From contig NZ_SKFG01000016.1 of assembly GCF_004344915.1 (NCBI RefSeq), positions 1 to 64,000 on the forward strand: 64,000 bases of DNA, written 5' to 3'. This DNA is from Paenibacillus albiflavus. Its GTDB lineage: Bacteria; Bacillota; Bacilli; Paenibacillales; NBRC-103111. Position numbers and translations under genes: made by a program. Shown here piece by piece: positions 1-8,409 of this stretch; the stretch's first letter is position 1; every line of letters begins with the position of its first letter. Under the pieces are notes generated by a model. It searched no databases, had not been told where the DNA came from, and saw only the letters and a list, made by a program, of their open reading frames with translations.

Positions 1-3000
1 GGATCCCGGTGATATCCGATCCTTAGTGACTGATCCTTCACTCAAATGCAAGGTCGAGATCGAGAAATGTCTGATTTTTGAACCATCCACACTTCCAATA
101 GCAAGTTTGTCATATGTGACGGATTCATCCTCCAGATTGGACGTCTGCACACTATTGACAGCAAGCTTCGAATTCGAAATGCAACCATCCTGCAGCTTAC
201 CTGCGGAAATCGAATGATCCTTCAGATGATGTTCGTTCACAGCGTCTGTAATCAAATGTACAGAGTCAATGCTGCCTGCTTCGATATGATCACTGTTCAC
301 CGAATTTGGTGCCAGCTTATCACCTGTTACGCTGCTATCTGTCAGATGATCACTCAGCACGATTTGCTTCTTTAAATGATCCGAATCAATCATATCATTC
401 GTTAAATGGATGGCAGTAATCGAATGCGGACGAATTTTCGCCCCATCTACGCTGAGTGCAGATAACTTCTCATATGTTACACTTTCATGCTGCAAGTTAT
501 CTGTATTAATCGAGCCCGTTGTTAGTTTATTCGAGCCAATGGTCCCGTCAGCCAGTTTATCACCTGCGATGGCACCAGGTGCCAAATGCGATTCCAAGAT
601 CAAACCTGGCGTTAGATGAGAGGAGTCAATAATTCCTTTGGCAAGATGGACGCCGAATACTGCCTGCATTGCTAGCTTCTCACTAGTGACGGATTCTTCA
701 GCTAAATGTGTGTCTAGAACTGCTCCACGGGCAATTTTATAACGAGTAACCGCTTGATCATGTAGATGATCAGATAGTACAGCCCCAGTCTGGAGCTTCG
801 TACTGTCCACACAATCATCCGCTAATTTATCAAAGGAAACAGACCCAGATGCCAGTTCCCGACTGCCTACGGATTGATCAGCCAAGTGCCTTGAAACGAT
901 AGCTCGATCTTGCAATTTATCCGATGTAATAGATTGATTCGCCAAATGCGCTGATTGAATAGTCTTTTTAGCCAAATGCACGCTTTCAATAGCCTCAGGT
1001 GAAATTGCACTGCTAATGACAGCATGATCGGCCAAATGTATCGCATGAATGCTGTTGCCAGCTATTTTATAACTTGTAACAGAGCTGTCAGCCAAATGTT
1101 CTTCTTTCACTAGTCCATCATTCAGGTGCTCTGCCACAATGGAACGTTCAGCGATATTAAGCGATCCGACAGCTTGCGGAGCCAGTTTCTTAGTCGTAAC
1201 GGAATGATCGGCAAGAATTGGCTCGGTGACAGAAGAAGGCGCAAGCTTCTCCCTAGTTACCACAGCGTCAACCAAATGCTCGGTTCTTACCGTTTCATAG
1301 CGCAGTTTACTGCCATCCACACTCGATCGTGCCAGCTTCTCGAATGTAACAGCTTCCTCTGAAAGCTTACTGCTCGTAATACTCTCATCGGCAATTTTAT
1401 CCGTAGTCACAGCGTGATCTTGCAATTTAGCAGTAGAGACCGCTTCATCATCAAGCTGCGAAGTACCGACGGCACGTTTATCCAAATGAAAGGTATTGAT
1501 CGCTTTCTCAGCAATATGCACGTCTTGTATTGAGTTTAGCGCAAGCTTCTCGCTGGTAACCGACTCTGCCGCCAAATGGGCACGTTGTACGGCTGACCGT
1601 TGCAGATGCTGTGATTGAATCGAGTTCGGTACAAGATGCAAAGCCTGAATAATTTCCTTACCAAGCTTCGTTCCAATGATCGATCCATCCGCTATCTTCT
1701 CACAAGTCACGGCACCATCTGCAAGGATGTTCGTTTGGACGGATTCCGGCTGCAGATGACTCGAGCCTATAGAAGCTTTGGCAATTTTATCAGAAGTAAT
1801 TGCTCCATCTTCCATATGCTCGGTCTGTATAGACGCTGCCTTGAGCTTCGTTCCATCAATGCTTCGATCACTTAACTGTTCTAAAGTAAAGATGCCCTTT
1901 TGCAAATGCTCCTGCGAGATCGAACCGAATTTAAGATGGAAACCTTCGATTGTTTTGGCTTGAAGATGCTTGCCGCCGATCGTATCATTCATCAGATTGT
2001 CGCCTGATATGGTCTCGTCAGCAATTTTCTCCCCTGTTACAGCTTTCGCTATAATAGTTCGCGTATCGACAGAAGCATCTGCTAAATGTTCTTTATGCAA
2101 TGCATAATGCTCCAGATGTTCAGATCTTATTGCACCTGCTAAAATATGTTCAGCTTGAACAGCATCATGCATCAGCTTGTCGGCGCTTACGACTTGATGA
2201 GCCAAATGCTGTGCAGCAATCGCTTGATCCTGAATTTTCGTGGAGGTCACACTTCCATCTGCAAGTAAATCTGTTGTAATTTCATGATGGGCAATATGTG
2301 AACTCAGCACACTGCCGGTAGCGAGTTTACTGCTCGTAACTGCACCATCACCAAGCTTGCTCGTAATGATTGCGTAATCCGTAAGCTTATCCGATGATAC
2401 GGATTCTGGTGCTAATTTGGACGTTGTAATGGCATGTGCTGCCAGATGATTGGTCTGAATGACGCTATCGCTTATATGCTGACTTTGCACCGAGCCTTGC
2501 TGCAGCTTACTTGAAGTAACAACTCCATCCTGCAGCATGCTTGTAGCAATCGCCTTAATCTGAATATGTGCTGGGCCGATTACACCTGAAGCAATATGTG
2601 AGGATTGTATAGCTTCAGCTGCAATTTTATCCCGCGTAACCGCTGATTTCGCGAGATGTTCCGAATCGATAGCTTCCTCTGCTATCTTTTCAGCAGTTAT
2701 GGAATTTTCTGCTATTTTCTTACCTTTTACTGCAAAATCAGCAATGATATCTTCAGTTACCGAACCTCTAGCAAGCTTGCGTGTTGTAATTGAATTATTG
2801 CTGAGATGCTTTTCATGAATAACCTCGTTTGGCAAATGCTCCTTCTGTACAGAACCATGCCTCAAATGAGCTGAATCAATCGAATACTTAGCAAGTTTAT
2901 CTGAGGTTATGGTACCGTCTTCTAAATGATTCGTTTTTATCGCTTTGGCAGCAATATGTTCTGATACAATCTGCTCAATGGCAATATGTTCACTCTGAAT

Positions 3001-3600
3001 AGCCCCTTCAGTTAAGTGCTGCTGCAATATAACGTCATCCTTCAAATGAACCGAAGAAACACTCTGAGGTGATAACTTGGCTGCCGTAACCACTTGATCA
3101 CGAAGCTTCTCAGTGGCAATCGCGCCATCGGCAAGCTTAGCTGTATCAATAATCTGATTCACCAAATGTCTAGGTTGAATAGCACCACTCTTGATTTTAT
3201 CTGATGTAATCGCTTGATCCTCAATCAGCTCTGGTGAAATGCTGAACTCGGCTAAATGAACTGCCTGAATCGAGCGATAAGCAATTTTGGTCGAATCAAT
3301 AGCTCCAACTGCTAACTTATTCGATGTGATCGAAGAATCGATCAACTTATCTCCCGTAATGGTGCGATCCTGAATCTTATCACCCGAAATTGCATAAAGC
3401 GCAATATGCTGTTGATTAACTGCACCTATGTCAATTTTCTCACCTGTAACTGCACTTGGTGCTATCTTGGATTGATCAACAGAGTAATCCTTTAACAATT
3501 TCGTCCCGATGCTTTGCGGCTTTATCTTCGATTCATCAATTGCTCTTGAAGCGATCTTCTCATTCGTTACCGCAGCCTCAACAATATCATCCGTATAAAC
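1..3600 (-). repeat. Tandem 30-bp period array encoding decapeptides, about 120 units
   Basis: From base 1 to about 3600 the sequence falls into 30-base units with no insertion or deletion breaking register; every 60-base block holds exactly two units. Units are divergent at the DNA level but conserve codons for [VI] at position 1, Lys or His at position 5 and Leu or Ile at position 6. Because units differ so much, this is an old array held in register by protein-level selection, not a recent slippage expansion. Confidence 0.95.
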
Positions 3601-3972
3601 AACAGGCTGAGTGGTTCGCCCATTTTTCCGATGCGCCATTACCACTCTTATATCTGTATTACCTTCCACAACAGGTGGCACTTGTTTATTGACTTTTTTT
3701 TCAACATTTAGAACTACAGGTATAGGTGTCGGAACTATTGCAGGAGCTTCAAGTTCAGCGGTATGCGCGAATGAAATCAATATTTTATTTGCTTCAGTTA
3801 TCGTATTATTATCACTTTCTGTCTGCTCAGGTTCAGTCCCTAGAATATCTTTCGTTTTGTGGGCTTGCTTCCGATCTAAATCGAGCCAGCTTAATTCATT
3901 TGTCCTCGAATCATATTTGCTTTGCTTAGGAGTAGATGATTTTCCGTTACTGCGGCTTTTCCACTTTTTCAT
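1..3972 (-). CDS. Giant decapeptide-repeat protein, 5' part only (C-terminus outside window)
   Basis: The frame starts at an ATG at 3972, preceded by an AAAGGAG ribosome site, and stays open for 1324 codons to the left edge, so the C-terminus is missing. Residues 1-124 are hydrophilic and irregular: a basic start (MKKWKSRS), an acidic stretch, then a proline/valine-rich linker. From about residue 125 the protein is about 120 decapeptides of the form [VI]-[TQDS]-x-x-[KH]-[LI]-x-x-x-[AS], for example VTSDKLADGS-type and IQSEHIA-type units. There is no Sec signal peptide, lipobox or membrane segment. Hydrophobic residues at positions 1 and 6 suggest a beta-solenoid or trimeric fibre like those in tail-fibre and spore-surface filaments (inference). 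From memory, similar Paenibacillus proteins are annotated as WIAG-tail domain proteins, but that tail would lie outside this window. Function unknown; a structural or surface role is likeliest. Confidence 0.85.
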   Translation of the reverse strand, partial: MKKWKSRSNGKSSTPKQSKYDSRTNELSWLDLDRKQAHKTKDILGTEPEQTESDNNTITEANKILISFAHTAELEAPAIVPTPIPVVLNVEKKVNKQVPPVVEGNTDIRVVMAHRKNGRTTQPVVYTDDIVEAAVTNEKIASRAIDESKIKPQSIGTKLLKDYSVDQSKIAPSAVTGEKIDIGAVNQQHIALYAISGDKIQDRTITGDKLIDSSITSNKLAVGAIDSTKIAYRSIQAVHLAEFSISPELIEDQAITSDKIKSGAIQPRHLVNQIIDTAKLADGAIATEKLRDQVVTAAKLSPQSVSSVHLKDDVILQQHLTEGAIQSEHIAIEQIVSEHIAAKAIKTNHLEDGTITSDKLAKYSIDSAHLRHGSVQKEHLPNEVIHEKHLSNNSITTRKLARGSVTEDIIADFAVKGKKIAENSITAEKIAEEAIDSEHLAKSAVTRDKIAAEAIQSSHIASGVIGPAHIQIKAIATSMLQDGVVTSSKLQQGSVQSQHISDSVIQTNHLAAHAITTSKLAPESVSSDKLTDYAIITSKLGDGAVTSSKLATGSVLSSHIAHHEITTDLLADGSVTSTKIQDQAIAAQHLAHQVVSADKLMHDAVQAEHILAGAIRSEHLEHYALHKEHLADASVDTRTIIAKAVTGEKIADETISGDNLMNDTIGGKHLQAKTIEGFHLKFGSISQEHLQKGIFTLEQLSDRSIDGTKLKAASIQTEHMEDGAITSDKIAKASIGSSHLQPESVQTNILADGAVTCEKIADGSIIGTKLGKEIIQALHLVPNSIQSQHLQRSAVQRAHLAAESVTSEKLALNSIQDVHIAEKAINTFHLDKRAVGTSQLDDEAVSTAKLQDHAVTTDKIADESITSSKLSEEAVTFEKLARSSVDGSKLRYETVRTEHLVDAVVTREKLAPSSVTEPILADHSVTTKKLAPQAVGSLNIAERSIVAEHLNDGLVKEEHLADSSVTSYKIAGNSIHAIHLADHAVISSAISPEAIESVHLAKKTIQSAHLANQSITSDKLQDRAIVSRHLADQSVGSRELASGSVSFDKLADDCVDSTKLQTGAVLSDHLHDQAVTRYKIARGAVLDTHLAEESVTSEKLAMQAVFGVHLAKGIIDSSHLTPGLILESHLAPGAIAGDKLADGTIGSNKLTTGSINTDNLQHESVTYEKLSALSVDGAKIRPHSITAIHLTNDMIDSDHLKKQIVLSDHLTDSSVTGDKLAPNSVNSDHIEAGSIDSVHLITDAVNEHHLKDHSISAGKLQDGCISNSKLAVNSVQTSNLEDESVTYDKLAIGSVDGSKIRHFSISTLHLSEGSVTKDRISPGS

Positions 3973-4002
3973 AAGGCACTCCTTTCAAGTAATACTCTCT
4001 TG

Positions 4003-4030
4003 TAACATATGCAAACACCCAATTACTGGT
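4003..4030 (-). promoter_or_regulatory. Possible sigma-K promoter of the decapeptide-repeat gene
   Basis: On the minus strand an AC dinucleotide (4030-4029) is followed after 17 bases by CATATGTTA (4011-4003). This fits the Bacillus sigma-K pattern AC, 16-17 bases, CATAnnnTA. It lies about 30 bases upstream of the ATG and I see no sigma-A promoter there. The motif is short, so the assignment is tentative; if correct it implies late mother-cell expression during sporulation. Confidence 0.4.
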
Positions 4031-4041
4031 CATATGCTTAC

Positions 4042-4094
4042 AAAAAAAAGCCTACACATAACTGCTTTACGCTAAGCAGCATGCATAGGCTCTT
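4042..4094 (-). terminator. Rho-independent terminator of the lipoprotein gene
   Basis: An interrupted stem (AGCCTA with TAGGCT, CTGCTT with AAGCAG) is followed on the minus strand by eight T residues. It separates the lipoprotein gene (ends 4118) from the decapeptide-repeat gene (starts 3972). Confidence 0.75.
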
Positions 4095-4117
4095 ATGAAT
4101 TAGTGGAAGAAGGGATA

Positions 4118-4906
4118 TTATTTAGCACCTTCTGGAAGTTTAATTTCCTTGATCTCATTAAATTTATTGTACGTGGCTTTCATATCAATGTTCATTTGAA
4201 CTTTCTGACCTTCAACTGTAAATTCAGCATCTAGTACCATATTAACTTCCTTCGGATTGAAAGTTTTTTTATCAATCACAAATACGTATTCCGCTTTGTT
4301 AAATGTGAATTCAGGCATATTCTCAGCTAAAGCGCCCATATTTTGTTGGGAAGCTAGCTGTTTCTTCATCTCTTCTTGCATAAATTTCTTAAACTTCTCA
4401 CCTGTAGCTTCTAGTTTTAATGTATAAGCTTCACTAGATTCTGTCATAGAGAAATCATCAGCAAATTGCTTCAACTGATCGAGTTGCGCGGAAGGATCGT
4501 ATTGTTCCTTCGAGCTGCCCATCATCAAATCTACTTGTTCTTTAGGCATTTGAGTCCAAGCATTTGATGGATCTTTAACAAATAGTCCATCTTTGACTAG
4601 AACCATCTGCATTTTGACTTGTTGTCCAGCCATATTGAGGTCCATTAGCATATCCATTTGTAAATCAGGCTTCATGATGATGCTAGCATTAACTGCTGTA
4701 TTCATATCCATCTTATCTGTTCCAGCAGCCATGTTCATCTTCATATCCATGTCCATGCCAAAGCTATCTAGCTTCTGACTAGCTTCTTGTGTCTTCTTGT
4801 AAACTTCTGCAGCTTTAAGCTGTTCTGCAGAACAACCACTTAATACGAGTGCCCCCACAAGTACAATGGCAGTCCAAATTTTAACGATCTTGTTTGAAAA
4901 TTGCAT
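4118..4906 (-). CDS. Membrane-anchored lipoprotein of the DUF6612 / LppX-like type
   Basis: A 262-residue protein with a lipoprotein signal: the hydrophobic stretch IVLVGALVLSG is followed by a lipobox Cys (LSGC). The rest is a Met/Lys-rich beta domain with repeated MDMDMKMNM-like segments and the phrase KDGLFVKDPSNAW. This resembles DUF6612 or LolA/LppX-fold lipoproteins that bind lipids or hydrophobic ligands outside the membrane (family resemblance, ligand unknown). The ATG at 4906 is chosen because AAGGAG sits just upstream; an in-frame ATG at 4945 would put extra residues before the signal peptide. The gene is monocistronic, divergent from psd and ended by its own terminator. Confidence 0.75.
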   Translation of the reverse strand: MQFSNKIVKIWTAIVLVGALVLSGCSAEQLKAAEVYKKTQEASQKLDSFGMDMDMKMNMAAGTDKMDMNTAVNASIIMKPDLQMDMLMDLNMAGQQVKMQMVLVKDGLFVKDPSNAWTQMPKEQVDLMMGSSKEQYDPSAQLDQLKQFADDFSMTESSEAYTLKLEATGEKFKKFMQEEMKKQLASQQNMGALAENMPEFTFNKAEYVFVIDKKTFNPKEVNMVLDAEFTVEGQKVQMNIDMKATYNKFNEIKEIKLPEGAK

Positions 4907-5059
4907 TTTTACAACTCCTTCTGAAAAATAATTATGAGATCCCACAATTTAACATCATATCACAATTTCCATCATATTGGTAGTTTACGTTCTTGATTGC
5001 GTAAAACCATGATCTATGGCAAGATATTGATTATTACAAGGAGATTGGAGTAAGAACCG

Positions 5060-5860
5060 ATGTCTAAACCGTTTTTCCGCCTGCTTACAGAGCTTTCAGC
5101 ACGAAAGTGGGTTTCTCAAATTACAGGTCATGTTGCCAAGTCCAAAATGAGCCGCAACTTCATTCCGAAGTTTGCTAAATCATATGGAATTCGGATAGAA
5201 GATGCAGAGAAGAACTTGCATGAATATCAATCCCTCAATGATTTCTTCACGCGTAGATTAAAGCCAGGACTTCGTCCAATCGACCAGGGCACTGACCTCA
5301 TCACCTCACCCGTCGATAGCTTAATAACGGGAATGGGATCCATTAAAGAAGGTCAGATCATTAATGTCAAAGGACAGGATTATACTGTTGAAGATTTGTT
5401 GAACCATAATCCGCGCAGGATCAATTATGAGCAGGGCTTCTACTTTGTATTGTATCTGTCTCCTACAGACTACCACCGTATCCACAGTCCTGTTAACGGG
5501 ACAATTGTCGAAAAAGAACATGTACCTGGTAAAGTATATCCGGTTAATGATTTTGGTCTTCGCTACATGCGTAAGACACTAAGCCGTAACGAAAGACTCA
5601 TCACCATCATGCAGCATGATAAAGGTGAGCTTGCTGTTATTAAGGTAGGCGCTCTTAACGTATCTTCTATTAAGTACGTAAGTGAACTGCCTAATCAGTT
5701 AGAACGCGGTGACGAGCTTGCTTACTTCGAATTCGGATCTACCGTTGTTCTATTAATGGAGAATGATACATTCATTCCTCGAGAAGATCTAGAAGTGGGT
5801 AGCAAAGTTAAAATGGGTGAGAAGCTCGGGACTCTAACGGACATCTCGAAACAGAATTGA
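5060..5860 (+). CDS. psd: Phosphatidylserine decarboxylase
   Basis: Converts phosphatidylserine to phosphatidylethanolamine at the membrane. The 266 residues span the whole family: NDFFTRRLKPGLRPID near the N-terminus, TSPVDS, YLSPTDYHRIHSP in the middle, and the self-cleavage motif FEFGST, with Gly226-Ser227 where autoproteolysis would turn the serine into the pyruvoyl cofactor. It starts at an ATG behind AAGGAGATTGGAG. The next gene, an MFS exporter, begins 23 bases downstream, so the two are probably cotranscribed. No phosphatidylserine synthase gene is beside it here. Confidence 0.95.
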   Translation: MSKPFFRLLTELSARKWVSQITGHVAKSKMSRNFIPKFAKSYGIRIEDAEKNLHEYQSLNDFFTRRLKPGLRPIDQGTDLITSPVDSLITGMGSIKEGQIINVKGQDYTVEDLLNHNPRRINYEQGFYFVLYLSPTDYHRIHSPVNGTIVEKEHVPGKVYPVNDFGLRYMRKTLSRNERLITIMQHDKGELAVIKVGALNVSSIKYVSELPNQLERGDELAYFEFGSTVVLLMENDTFIPREDLEVGSKVKMGEKLGTLTDISKQN

Positions 5861-5883
5861 ATCCAAAGGAGCAATGATTAACG

Positions 5884-7140
5884 ATGGGGAGTGGCATAAA
5901 CACGGTTGCCGGGCAACCAGCAACTGTTCCTAAATCTTCACCCAATCCAAATGCAACAACATATCGCATTCTATTCGCGATATCATTAGCCCATCTGTGC
6001 AATGATACGCTACAATCGGTCGTTCCGGCGATTTTTCCTGTTATTAAAGAATCGATGAACCTATCGTTTACCCAAATCGGATGGATCTACTTCACCATTC
6101 AGTTGACCTCTTCGATCATGCAGCCTGTATTCGGGCTATATTCAGATCGCAAGCCGACTCCTATGCTGCTGCCAATAGGCATGCTGTTATCCCTGATCGG
6201 CATGCTGCTGCTGAGTCTAGCTCCAATGTATGCGCTTGTTCTGCTTGGGGTTGTATTCATTGGGCTTGGTTCAGCCGTATTCCACCCGGAAGGATCACGT
6301 GTCGCGCATTTAGCCGCAGGTCAGCGTAAAGGCCTTGCGCAATCTATTTTTCAGGTTGGCGGAAATACAGGCTCTTCGATGCAGCCTGTCATATCCAAAT
6401 GGATCCTAATTCCACTTGGTCAAATTGGAGCTATTTTCTTCACCTTTGTTGCTGGGTTCGGTGTGCTTTTACAATTATATGTTGCTAAATGGTACCGCGG
6501 CGTATTACAGACAACTTCACTGCCTTCCAAAGCGAAAATAAAGAGAGCGATGAATCCCGAGCGTAAACAGGCGATCATCACAGCTATGATCTTGCTTATC
6601 GCAATTGTTCTCGTTCGGTCTTGGTATTCCGCTTCAATCTCTTCTTTTTATGCTTTCTATTTGGAAGAGGTATACAAAATATCGATGGGAAATGCACAAA
6701 TTTACTTGCTTGTCTTCTTAATTGCTGGAGCAGTAGGTACATTTTTCGGCGGTCCGCTCGCCGATCGATTCGGCAAACGCAATGTAATCGCCTTATCCAT
6801 GCTAGGTACAGCACCATGCGCGATGCTTGTGCCCTTTGCAAATGAATACTGGTTATATCCTTTATTAGCCATCACAGGCTTCATTCTTTCATCCAGCTTC
6901 TCTGTTACAGTCGTATATGCACAATCCTTATTGCCAGGGCGTGTCGGTCTCGTTTCAGGACTTATTATCGGCCTTGCTTTTGGACTTGGCGGAATTGGGG
7001 CATTAGCAATTGGCGAATTGATCGAATACTTCAATATCTCAGCAGTTATTCAAATTGTAGGCTTCTTGCCGCTGCTAGGATTACTATCCTTCATGCTCCC
7101 TTCTGACAAGAAAATAAGCTCTTGGACCGAAGAAGCATAA
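5884..7140 (+). CDS. fsr: MFS exporter of the fosmidomycin-resistance (Fsr) type
   Basis: A 418-residue major-facilitator protein with about 12 membrane segments. The N-terminal signature AHLCNDTLQSVVPAIFPVIK, the following TQIGWIYFTIQLTSSIMQPVFG and the loop YSDRKPTPMLLP are characteristic of the Fsr subgroup, which exports fosmidomycin in E. coli. The natural substrate here is unknown. The second-half loop GPLADRFGKRNVI is the usual MFS motif. It starts at ATG 5884 behind AAAGGAG, 23 bases after psd, and ends at a strong hairpin. Family assignment is secure; drug export is inferred. Confidence 0.88.
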   Translation: MGSGINTVAGQPATVPKSSPNPNATTYRILFAISLAHLCNDTLQSVVPAIFPVIKESMNLSFTQIGWIYFTIQLTSSIMQPVFGLYSDRKPTPMLLPIGMLLSLIGMLLLSLAPMYALVLLGVVFIGLGSAVFHPEGSRVAHLAAGQRKGLAQSIFQVGGNTGSSMQPVISKWILIPLGQIGAIFFTFVAGFGVLLQLYVAKWYRGVLQTTSLPSKAKIKRAMNPERKQAIITAMILLIAIVLVRSWYSASISSFYAFYLEEVYKISMGNAQIYLLVFLIAGAVGTFFGGPLADRFGKRNVIALSMLGTAPCAMLVPFANEYWLYPLLAITGFILSSSFSVTVVYAQSLLPGRVGLVSGLIIGLAFGLGGIGALAIGELIEYFNISAVIQIVGFLPLLGLLSFMLPSDKKISSWTEEA

Positions 7141-7156
7141 GTAATACAAATACAAA

Positions 7157-7203
7157 GGGCTGAATTGATAGTCATCTGACTAACAATTCAGCCCATATTA
7201 TTT
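7157..7203. terminator. Bidirectional terminator between fsr and the sulfoxide reductase
   Basis: GGGCTGAATTG and CAATTCAGCCC form an 11-bp stem around a short loop. AT-rich tails with T-runs lie on both sides, and the genes converge here. Confidence 0.7.
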
Positions 7204-7234
7204 AAGATCCATAAGCAACCAACGTAGAACAAAA

Positions 7235-7717
7235 CTAAATATACAAGGCCAGCACGTCTACGAATTGCTCGAGGCACTCTTCATCTATAGCATCGAATCG
7301 ATCCTTAATCGGTGCATCGATGTCTAGTACGCCAATTACCTGCGCGTCCTTTACAAGAGGCACAACGATTTCCGATTGAGATGCAGCATCACAGGCGATA
7401 TGTCCTGGGAACTCATGTACATCCGCAACACGCAGTATCTTGCGATTCAATGCCGAAGTTCCACATACACCTCGACCTAACGGTATTCTGGTGCACGCAG
7501 GAAGACCTTGAAATGGGCCTAACGCTAGTTCCCCTTTTTCATCTATTAAGTAGAAGCCTACCCAATTAATATTGGTCAGGAACTGATTTAATAGGGCAGC
7601 CGCATTCGCTAAGTTAGCAATTCGATTCGGTTCACCCTCTAACAAAGCACGCAGTTGTTTAATGAGCTGCTCATATTTCTCTTGTTTGGTACCTGAATAA
7701 AACTCAGCCTGAAACAT
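7235..7717 (-). CDS. msrC: Free methionine-(R)-sulfoxide reductase (GAF domain)
   Basis: Reduces free methionine-R-sulfoxide in the cytoplasm with thioredoxin-linked cysteines. The protein is 160 residues when started at ATG 7717, which follows TTGGAGGTGCTGG; the longer open frame has no ribosome site. It is one GAF domain (NWVGFYLIDE, GPFQGLPACTRIPLGRGVCG, HIACDAASQSEIVVPL, GVLDIDAP). Cys75, Cys85 and Cys109 have the spacing of the three redox cysteines of the E. coli and yeast enzymes. It lies 22 bases after the PCYCGC lipoprotein gene and is probably cotranscribed with it. Confidence 0.9.
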   Translation of the reverse strand: MFQAEFYSGTKQEKYEQLIKQLRALLEGEPNRIANLANAAALLNQFLTNINWVGFYLIDEKGELALGPFQGLPACTRIPLGRGVCGTSALNRKILRVADVHEFPGHIACDAASQSEIVVPLVKDAQVIGVLDIDAPIKDRFDAIDEECLEQFVDVLALYI

Positions 7718-7739
7718 CCCAGCACCTCCAACTTCATCA

Positions 7740-8225
7740 TTAAATCGGCATCTTAGTATCCGTTGGTTTAGCGTAGCCTGTTTTATACTTTTCGTCAATA
7801 AGCTGGCGAATCTCTAAATCCGATTTGCCTTCTACTTTTAGTTTAGCTGAAATTACCGCTGTTTCAACACATACATTGCAGCGTGTCCCATGATCATCCC
7901 ACACGACAGAACCATCGCCTTGTATTTCCTTAACAAAACAATTCTTATTGCTCTTATGCCCTGCGCTACGTCCGCAGCCACAGTAGCACGGAATCCACTC
8001 CAGCAGCTCTGCATGCTCCGCTGCGATTTCATAGGCTTGTCTTAAAATATCCGGTTTGTTATCCAGAAAACTAGGCAAAGTGCTCGTATTAACCGTTGTT
8101 TCCTGCAAATCACCGTTAGGGGCATGCATCTGACTGGACTGTACTTCTGACTTAGAACCGCAAGCTGTAAGGACAAGCATACTGCCGATCAAAACCGTAA
8201 GGAATAGGTTTCTAGTCTTTATCAT
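7740..8225 (-). CDS. PCYCGC-motif lipoprotein
   Basis: A 161-residue lipoprotein: signal peptide with lipobox LTAC (Cys22), a short linker, then a domain with WIPCYCGCGRSAGHKSN, a CFVKEI segment and HGTRCNVCVETA. The PCYCGC family (PF13798) is of unknown function; its clustered cysteines suggest metal binding, often proposed to be copper. ATG 8225 is preferred over TTG 8228 because the GGGGG ribosome site is then seven bases away. The promoter carries a CsoR-family-like operator, which supports metal-responsive expression (inference). Start of an operon with the free-methionine sulfoxide reductase. Confidence 0.85.
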   Translation of the reverse strand: MIKTRNLFLTVLIGSMLVLTACGSKSEVQSSQMHAPNGDLQETTVNTSTLPSFLDNKPDILRQAYEIAAEHAELLEWIPCYCGCGRSAGHKSNKNCFVKEIQGDGSVVWDDHGTRCNVCVETAVISAKLKVEGKSDLEIRQLIDEKYKTGYAKPTDTKMPI

Positions 8226-8260
8226 CAAATAACCCCCACTATCATTTTAATATCTCTCTC

Positions 8261-8289
8261 ATTATACTACAGGGGGGTATACCGTATTA
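8261..8289 (-). promoter_or_regulatory. Promoter of the PCYCGC operon with a CsoR/FrmR-like operator
   Basis: On the minus strand a TATAAT -10 box (8266-8261) is overlapped by TATACCCCCCTGTAGTATA (8281-8263), a C-tract between TATAC and GTATA arms. This closely resembles operators of the CsoR/RcnR/FrmR repressor family, and its place over the spacer and -10 box suits a repressor. The -35 hexamer is weak. Confidence 0.6.
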
Positions 8290-8409
8290 TGAAAATTATA
8301 TGAATTATTTGATTCATTCCACTCAGAAAGTGACGAAATTAGAGCAGAATGATATAATAACCGCAAGAATTAAATTCAATAACGCTACGGTTTGAGAGGA
8401 AGGGACGTC

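Noticed and set aside
1-3600. The regular 30-base spacing looks at first like a CRISPR array or a satellite.
   Set aside because: There are no identical repeats separated by unique spacers; the period encodes degenerate decapeptides in one open frame.
3611-4075. A 154-codon plus-strand frame opposite the start of the repeat protein.
   Set aside because: It has no ribosome site, its composition is not protein-like, and it is antisense to the well-supported minus-strand gene and its terminator.
6596-7034. Several overlapping frames of 74-110 codons on both strands inside the MFS gene.
   Set aside because: They lack start signals and family features, while the MFS frame is complete from end to end.
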